Assembly: GCF_030052815.1 (NCBI RefSeq)
Contig: NC_079510.1
Coordinates: 32,193,823 to 32,257,822 of the forward strand
Length of the DNA: 64,000 nt
Source of the DNA: Hevea brasiliensis
Taxonomy: Eukaryota > Streptophyta > Magnoliopsida > Malpighiales > Euphorbiaceae
Direction: 5' to 3'
The notes beneath the pieces were generated by a model that saw nothing but the letters and a program-made list of their open reading frames with translations, made no database searches and was not told the DNA's origin. The translations under genes were made by a program, and so were the position numbers. Shown here in pieces: positions 58,375 to 64,000 of the stretch (within the stretch, counting starts at the first letter, position 1; each line of letters starts with the position of its first letter).

Positions 58375-58472
58375 TGTTGATGAGAAGAAAATAAAATTTT
58401 CACATACCTTAGCTAAAGGAGGAGTCTTTACTGGGTATAAAAGAAAAGCAGGCAACTGAATAAAAGTTGCAA

Positions 58473-58559
58473 GGGTTTCGCGTCACATGGAGATGGCTTT
58501 TGCTGAACCTTAAAGAGCAAGATCACAGCCAGAGCCGTCCCTCATGCGACAGGGAACCC
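58473..58559 (-). ncRNA. MIR foldback, miR3627/miR4376-like (copy B)
   Basis: On the minus strand the 5' arm GGGTTCCCTGTCGCATGAGG (continuing GACGGCTCTGGCTG; plus 58,526-58,559) pairs with the 3' arm at plus 58,473-58,505. About 26 of 33 positions pair, counting G-U, with one bulge; the loop is about 20 bases. The probable mature miRNA is 21 nt at 58,531-58,551, starting TGTCGCATGAGGGACGGC. Grape-type miR3627 reads UGUCGCAGGAGAGACGGC at the same positions, so two differences in 18. Pairing is somewhat weaker than in copy C. Confidence 0.68.
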
Positions 58560-58616
58560 TTCTTTCTCCAATCATCAAGGTTATGATATATTAAATCTTA
58601 GGACTCAATATTACGT

Positions 58617-58624
58617 ATTTATAG
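58617..58624 (-). promoter_or_regulatory. TATA box of MIR copy B
   Basis: Minus strand TATAAATA in GGGTCTATAAATACG, about 60 bp upstream of the foldback. Confidence 0.62.
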
Positions 58625-58655
58625 ACCCTAAAGTCTCTCTTTCTCTCCCTCTCTT

Positions 58656-58688
<33 letters not shown>

Positions 58689-58787
58689 CCTGTTGATGAC
58701 AAGAAAATAAAATTTTCACATACCTTAGCTAAAAGAGGAGTCTTTACTGGGTATAAAAGAAAAGCAGGCAACTGAATAAAAGTTGCA

Positions 58788-58874
58788 GGGTTTCGTGTCA
58801 CATGGAGATGGCTCTTGCTGAACCTTAAAGAGCAAGATCACAGCCAGAGCCATCCCTCTTGCGACAGGGAACCC
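58788..58874 (-). ncRNA. MIR foldback, miR3627/miR4376-like (copy C)
   Basis: Same structure as copy B: the 5' arm (plus 58,841-58,874, minus strand GGGTTCCCTGTCGCAAGAGG then GATGGCTCTGGCTG) pairs with the 3' arm at 58,788-58,820. About 28 of 33 positions pair, counting G-U. Two positions mismatched or wobbled in copy B are Watson-Crick here, in part through changes that keep the stem. The probable mature miRNA is at 58,846-58,866, starting TGTCGCAAGAGGGATGGC. Small-RNA reads would decide whether one or both copies are processed. Confidence 0.7.
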
Positions 58875-58958
58875 CCAACCCTCTTCCACTGTGTTGTCTC
58901 CCTTCTTTCTCAAATCTCCAAGGTTATGATATATTCAATCTTAGGACTCAATATTAGG

Positions 58959-58966
58959 TATTTATA
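58959..58966 (-). promoter_or_regulatory. TATA box of MIR copy C
   Basis: Minus strand TATAAATA in GGGTCTATAAATACC, about 90 bp upstream of the foldback. The greater distance than in copy B is due to the 27 extra bases. Confidence 0.62.
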
Positions 58967-59044
58967 GACCCTAAAGTCTCTATCACCTCAGAAAGTTTCA
59001 AAAGCCAATAAGTTTTATATATATAATAATTTTTGCTTAAATTA

Positions 59045-59075
<31 letters not shown>

Positions 59076-59381
59076 TAATTTTGGGGAGAAATTAAAAGTC
59101 TAATTGCATTGAATGTTCAAAGGTTCCAACCTTTGTTTTAGTGTTATTTCACATATGAAAGTTACCTGTAATTTACATTGCGTAATATAAGCTTTGATAG
59201 GGCTGTGCGATTGTTAGAGTTTCCAATTGGAAGACCAAGACCTCCAAATTTTTGGTATTAATTGGTACGACTACGAACTGCTCATTGGACACAGAAAAAA
59301 TCAAGCACGTGAAACGAATTATGGGTCCCAATACATTTAGGCTGATTACCTTTTCAACTCTACCTTTACAGATTCAACTTG

Positions 59382-59382
<1 letters not shown>

Positions 59383-59421
<39 letters not shown>
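59383..59421. repeat. (AAT)n microsatellite
   Basis: About 13 AAT units. It is followed at 59,440-59,495 by a copy of the AT-rich repeat also seen near 330-400 and, inverted, near 61,500. The interval 59,500-60,870 is AT-rich with an A-run at about 60,478-60,500 and holds no recognised gene. Confidence 0.93.
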
Positions 59422-59422
<1 letters not shown>

Positions 59423-60877
59423 TATTTACTCAATATATTTTAATAAAAAATATTTTTTATTATTTAATTATAACATTAAATTAACAATATATATTTATAT
59501 CATATTTCTTCATTAGTCAATGAATTTAATGTAAATCAAATTACTATTTAGTCCCTTTATTTGATATAATTAATTAATTGATCAGAATATTTTAAAAAAT
59601 ATATTAATTAATCTCTATAATTTAATTTTATTAATTATTTAGTCCTTTCAATTATTTTTATACTCAAATTGCCCTAACTCTCCCCATAATTTCTCACCTA
59701 CCTTCTTTAATTTCTCTATTCCATGTTTGTTCCTCTTTGTACCCGTACCCTTCTCCCCTCATCCTCTCTACGGAAAATGGTATAAATTATATGCACGAAA
59801 GATTAATTTTTTTTTCTGAGTCTCTAAATAATCAAGGCGATAAAAAAAATCATTTTACAATAAAGAAAACAAAAAATTAATTTTTAAGAAATTGAATGAA
59901 AATACATAAATAATTTTAAAAAAATACAAATTCAGATTTAGTTTATATATAGCAAAATTTCCATTTTCATTTAAGAGTATGTTTTCACAATATTGTATTT
60001 TCCAAAATAGAAGAACTAATTAAATAATTTCACAAGAACTAAATAGTAGTTTTATTTAATTTAAATCCATTCACTAATATAAAATTTGATGAAGTGACTA
60101 AATAATTTAATACAAGTAAAATATAAAAACTAAATAATATATTTTTCAAAATACAAGAGTCAAATAATTAGTTTCGTTAAAATATAAATAATAAATAATT
60201 TCTTAATAATATGTAATTATATTATTATAAAAGCAGTATTTATTATTTTAAAATTAATAATTTTAGTCAATCTCTATCTTTAGTTTTTATTATAAATCTT
60301 CACTGTACTTCAATATTTAAAATTCTAAATTTTAATTATATTTAAAATTAATTTTTGTTTATTTAAATCGATTGAGTCAACCTGAATAGATCAGTTTTAA
60401 TTTTGATCATATAAATTGTTAGATCAACTCATAATTTTCTATAATGAGAGGTAATCCTTTCTTTTTTATTTGAATGTAAAAAAAAAAAAAAAAAAAAAAA
60501 TTACTTTCAGCACTCCTTTTACTGTAGTCCTTTCTCAAATTTTCAAGATCTAATAGCTAAATTGACATTCTAAGGCCTAACTACTATACCATTATCAGAT
60601 TAGAAAAGATGTAGAAAGCAATATTGTATAGCTTTTTCTGTTTACTTGCTTTTCAATGTGCTTTTATTGTTTGAGTGACTTTTTATGGACAGGATTATGA
60701 TGTTTTATGTATTACATACATTTAATTTGAAAATGTTTTAGTTGTAAATGCAACATAGGTATGCAATCAAACATCCCTTTAATTATCATTATTCAGCCTA
60801 TGAGAACTTGAAATATAAGAAAATAGTGTTACTTCTTTCATAAAAATTAGTCATTTTGTCCTTGTATTGCGCGAATG

Positions 60878-60879
<2 letters not shown>

Positions 60880-60936
<57 letters not shown>
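60880..60936. repeat. (ATT)n microsatellite
   Basis: About 19 uninterrupted ATT units in AT-rich spacer. Confidence 0.96.
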
Positions 60937-60937
<1 letters not shown>

Positions 60938-61280
60938 AAAGTTAATTAAGTATAATTTTATTTCAAGTATTAATAAATAAATAATTTGATTAATAAATTA
61001 TTTTTATGATTTTTTTAATTAGTGATTATATAATAAAACAATAAATAAAGTAAAAAAACAAACGTATATATACCACAGACATGACAATTTTGAAGTATCA
61101 TTATCAAAATTCTTAGATTTTATATATAAAAAATATTAAAATTTTATAAATATTTTGTATTGAGTAATTATTTAAATATATATTAATATAATTTTGAAGA
61201 AATAGTTCACTTTTTTTTTAATCTAACAAAAAATTTAATAAAAAAAATTATTGATTTTTAGAGATATTAATATAATGAGC

Positions 61281-61475
61281 AGAATTCAAATTAAAATAAT
61301 TTACATATTTCTATCATATAATAACCTACATTTGTATCATAAAATAATTTTTTAAAATTAACTTTTTTAAGAAAAATTTCAAAAATTAAAAAAAAAACTG
61401 TCCATTTTATCCTTTTTTATGATCACTAGACTATTAACAAGTAACAAATTTTAATTCAAATTATTAATTGGATCT
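61281..61475 (+). repeat. Direct repeat, copy 1 (copy 2 at 62,852-63,046)
   Basis: About 195 bp from AATTCAAATTAAAATAATTT to AATTGGATCTA recur 1.57 kb downstream with only a few differences, all single-base or homopolymer-length. It contains GATCACTAGACTATTAACAA. High identity implies a recent event or a transposed repeat; no terminal inverted repeat was recognised. Confidence 0.92.
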
Positions 61476-61964
61476 AATATTAATATAAACACCTAATATT
61501 AATTTAATATTACAACTAAATAATAAAAATATTTTTATAAAAACAATTTCTTAAAAAATATTTTTTCACAAAATAAATGAATCTAAATCTAATTACATAT
61601 TATTATTGTATCATATTCCCCTGTTCATAAATAAGTGTGTCATTTAAGATTTTGACACTAAAATAAAAGAAAGCATTTAATAATCTAAAATTATAAGAAT
61701 ATTTGATTAAAATACCTTTTCAAAAAAGATAATACTTATTTATTAATTCACTAATTTTTTGTTACACCGCATTTATCTCTTACACAATATTAGAAAAATC
61801 ATTTATTAAAGTAAGGATAGAATTAGATTAAAAGTTAAATTATTATTTTATTTTTCTAAAATATTACTTATTTATGAATAAAATGTTTTTCTAAAATCAT
61901 ATTTATTTTTAAACGGAAAAATAATATTTAAATAAATAATTAAAAAAAAAAAACTTTCCAAGGC

Positions 61965-62199
61965 TGTATGAGTGGAGTGACCAATTGTCTTGAAGATAGC
62001 AGAATATAAGAATTACCTTTTGTACTCTTGCTCTTGCAATGGACAATTCAGCATTCAATAAATTATTGAGCAGCCGAATTAAAGAACTGGTCACAATTTG
62101 AAGTGTCCTCAAGTCTTCTCCGTGGTCTTCTTGGTGTTTGATTGCTCCTTGAATCTTGATGGTCCCTATTTTGATCAGGAATGACAATGCATTGAGCAT
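61965..62199 (-). pseudogene. Possible exon or gene fragment
   Basis: A less AT-rich island inside very AT-rich DNA, open on the minus strand as MLNALSFLIKIGTIKIQGAI then KHQEDHGEDLRTLQIVTSSL and IRLLNNLLNAELSIARARVQ. A splice-donor-like AAAAG|GTAATTC follows ARVQK at about 62,015. I do not recognise the family and see no neighbouring exon. It could be a captured exon, an old pseudogene piece or chance. Confidence 0.25.
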
Positions 62200-63119
62200 T
62201 TTTGAATATTCATTTATGAGGATAAATTTAGATAATAAGTAATCAAAATTTAAGATTAATTAGATTTGAAAAATAATATATATTAAATTCGATTTAAATT
62301 TAAGTTTTATATATTATATATTTATTATCTAATCTCATTTCTGTAAATAAATAATTAAATAATATATGTTATAATATTTTAAAATTTTATATATTTATTT
62401 TAAATAAATAACATTTAATATTTTATTAAATTATTATTTTTTAATAAATAAATTATTAATTAAAATATATGAAGTTAAATGGTTCAGATATTACTAGAGT
62501 AAAATATAAAAAATTTTAAAAAATTTCTAATTTCCCATGTCAATTTTTTTTTTAAATTCCTAATTAAATTATATATATGAATAAATTGTATAAAGTATGA
62601 AGTGTATATAGATGATAAAGAGTAAAATAACAAAAGTTTTTTTATTAGAATACACACATATATATACTTCTATTATATTATTTTGTGTGTATTATAAAAA
62701 ATAAAATTATATTTTTCTTTAAATGTAATTGGTGTATGAATAAATGTTCCATTCAACATATTGTTCTTATTATTGATCAAGTGTTAATAATTAAAAATTG
62801 TAATCAATCACATATATAATAATAAAATTTGAAATCTTAAAAATACTTTTAAATTCAAATTAAAATAATTTACATATTTCTATCATATAATAACCTACAT
62901 TTGTATCATAAAATAATTTTTTAAAATTAACTTTTTTTAAGAAAAATTTCAAAAATTAAAAAAAAACTGTCCATTTTATCCTTTTTTATGATCACTAGAC
63001 TATTAACAAGTAACAAATTTTAATTCAAACTATTAATTGGATCTATTTTTTTTTTTAACCTAAAGTAGTATGTAACTTATTTTAAGTCATAAAATTTGAA
63101 TGATTCTAATAAGAATAAT

Positions 63120-63350
63120 TAATAAAATTGAGAGTTAATCTAACAATATGTATCATCCGACTTGAAATTGATTTATTTAGGTTAACTTTATCTACTTAAA
63201 TTTAAACTTAAAAATTAAATAAATAAAAATTAATTTTAAATTTAAATTTTTTTGATAGAAATGAAAAAATTATTTTATTAATTAAAAACTGGAGTATATA
63301 AGAGAATTATAAATCCATATATTGTATTTTCACATAAATAAAATATTATT
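63120..63350 (+). repeat. Direct repeat, copy 1 (copy 2 at 63,729-64,000)
   Basis: The block AATCTAACAATATGTATCAT...CTTGAAATTGATTTATTTAG...TTTTCACATAAATAAAATAT recurs about 605 bp downstream, running into the end of the window. The second copy contains a further 35-bp tandem duplication (GAGTACACAAGAG...ATTATATT, about 63,891 and 63,926). The sequence between copies (63,350-63,728) is a unique less AT-rich piece. Confidence 0.9.
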
Positions 63351-64000
63351 ATTTATACAAAAAATAATATAAATAATCTGAAACATCCAATAGTGTTAAT
63401 AAAGTATATAGATTGACCAATAAATGGGCAGCATGCTTTCACTCTCTGTTACTTTATAGTCCTTTTATGAATATTTCAAATAATCTTCAAATTTAAATAT
63501 TTTATTGAAGAAAAGATCTGCACCTTAAAATATATTTTTCTTTCAAAAAAAAATCTCAACAACAAAAATATATAATAACTTGCCAGCGAGAGTTGATTCA
63601 GTCGCTAAGATTCAATTTGAGTCCTACCAACTATTTTTTTAGATGAATAATAAATAAACTCCATTATAATCCCTCGTTGAAGTCGGTGATATATCTTGGA
63701 CTAGACTGGGGAGTTCCCTCACCTAATAAAATCTAATAATATGTATTATCCAACTTGAAATTGATTTATTTAGGTTAACTTTGTCTACTTAAATTTAAAC
63801 CTAAAAATTAAATAAATAAAAATAAAAATTAAATTTAAATTTAAATTTTTTTGATAAAAATAAAAAATTATTTTATTAATTAAAAATTAGAGTACACAAG
63901 AGTATTATAAATCAATATATTATATTGAGTACACAAGAGAATTATAAATCAATATATTATATTTTTACATAAATAAAATATTATTATTTATATAAAAAAT

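Larger units (their letters stand above)
58371..58982. repeat. Tandem duplication of about 0.3 kb carrying MIR gene and promoter
   Basis: 58,371-58,639 and 58,687-58,982 are near-identical, both starting ATCCTGTTGATGA and ending CCCTAAAGTCTCT. The second copy has about 27 extra bases (CCAACCCTCTTCCACTGTG region, about 58,874-58,900) that the first lacks. The repeated unit includes, on the minus strand, a TATA box, leader, MIR foldback, and a TTAGCTAAG|GTATGTG splice-donor-like site. Confidence 0.92.

Noticed and set aside
58141..58459. Open frames of about 100 codons on both strands
   Set aside because: They are Tyr-Ile repeats over the AT microsatellite; an uninterrupted dinucleotide always gives open frames.
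59252..59443. 63-codon frame
   Set aside because: Ends in poly-Ile from the AAT repeat and has no other support.

Overview
This is nuclear DNA of a flowering plant, almost certainly a eudicot. The evidence is an intronless plastid-type P-class PPR gene, Ty3/gypsy elements of the Tat and Tekay (chromovirus) types, a plant L1-type LINE with an RRM-containing ORF1 and a C-terminal RNase H, a Tourist-like MITE, and hairpins of the miR3627/miR4376 type. The sequence is AT-rich with long AT, AAT and ATT microsatellites. Species is not determined; a rosid is a reasonable guess but is inference.

Layout. 0-0.8 kb: AT-rich spacer with a MITE-like repeat. 0.8-2.9 kb: the only intact protein gene, a 689-codon PPR protein resembling Arabidopsis At5g39980. 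2.9-6.1 kb: 3' flank and AT-rich spacer. 6.08-21.59 kb: a decayed Tat-type LTR retrotransposon (+), flanked by GTAGA/GTAAA. Its 3' LTR was split by a giant Tekay-family solo LTR (15,445-21,473, minus, TSD TCTAA), which itself contains a copia-type LTR-like insert. 22.18-28.04 kb: a decayed Tekay-type chromovirus with a 1.44 kb 5' LTR, a long unrecognised internal segment, pol remnants and a truncated 3' LTR. 28-33 kb: AT-rich DNA with a 58-bp tandem repeat and a MIR locus (minus). 33.02-57.24 kb: one nested insertion complex, a Tat-type solo LTR containing a LINE (minus, 17-bp TSD). The LINE contains a Tourist MITE (TSD TAA) and a Tekay-family element with 3.8 kb LTRs (TSD ATAGT), whose 5' LTR contains a piece of another Tat element. 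57-64 kb: AT-rich DNA with microsatellites, a tandem duplication carrying two further MIR hairpins and their promoters, and dispersed direct repeats.

The most interesting signal is three miR3627/miR4376-like hairpins, all on the minus strand, each with a TATA box about 60-90 bp upstream of the foldback: one at 31.3 kb and a tandem pair at 58.5 and 58.85 kb. Removing the nested transposon complex would place all three within about 3.4 kb, so they look like one MIR cluster split by 24 kb of mobile DNA. The second signal is an antisense gene carried by both Tat elements (12.9-14.6 kb minus; 46.7-48.5 kb plus). Both copies have a TATA box 166-171 bp before the start codon. The third is a non-coding internal segment shared by two LTR elements whose LTRs look unrelated.

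All boundaries and similarities were read by eye. Percent identities, ages, expression and family names beyond what motifs show were not computed.
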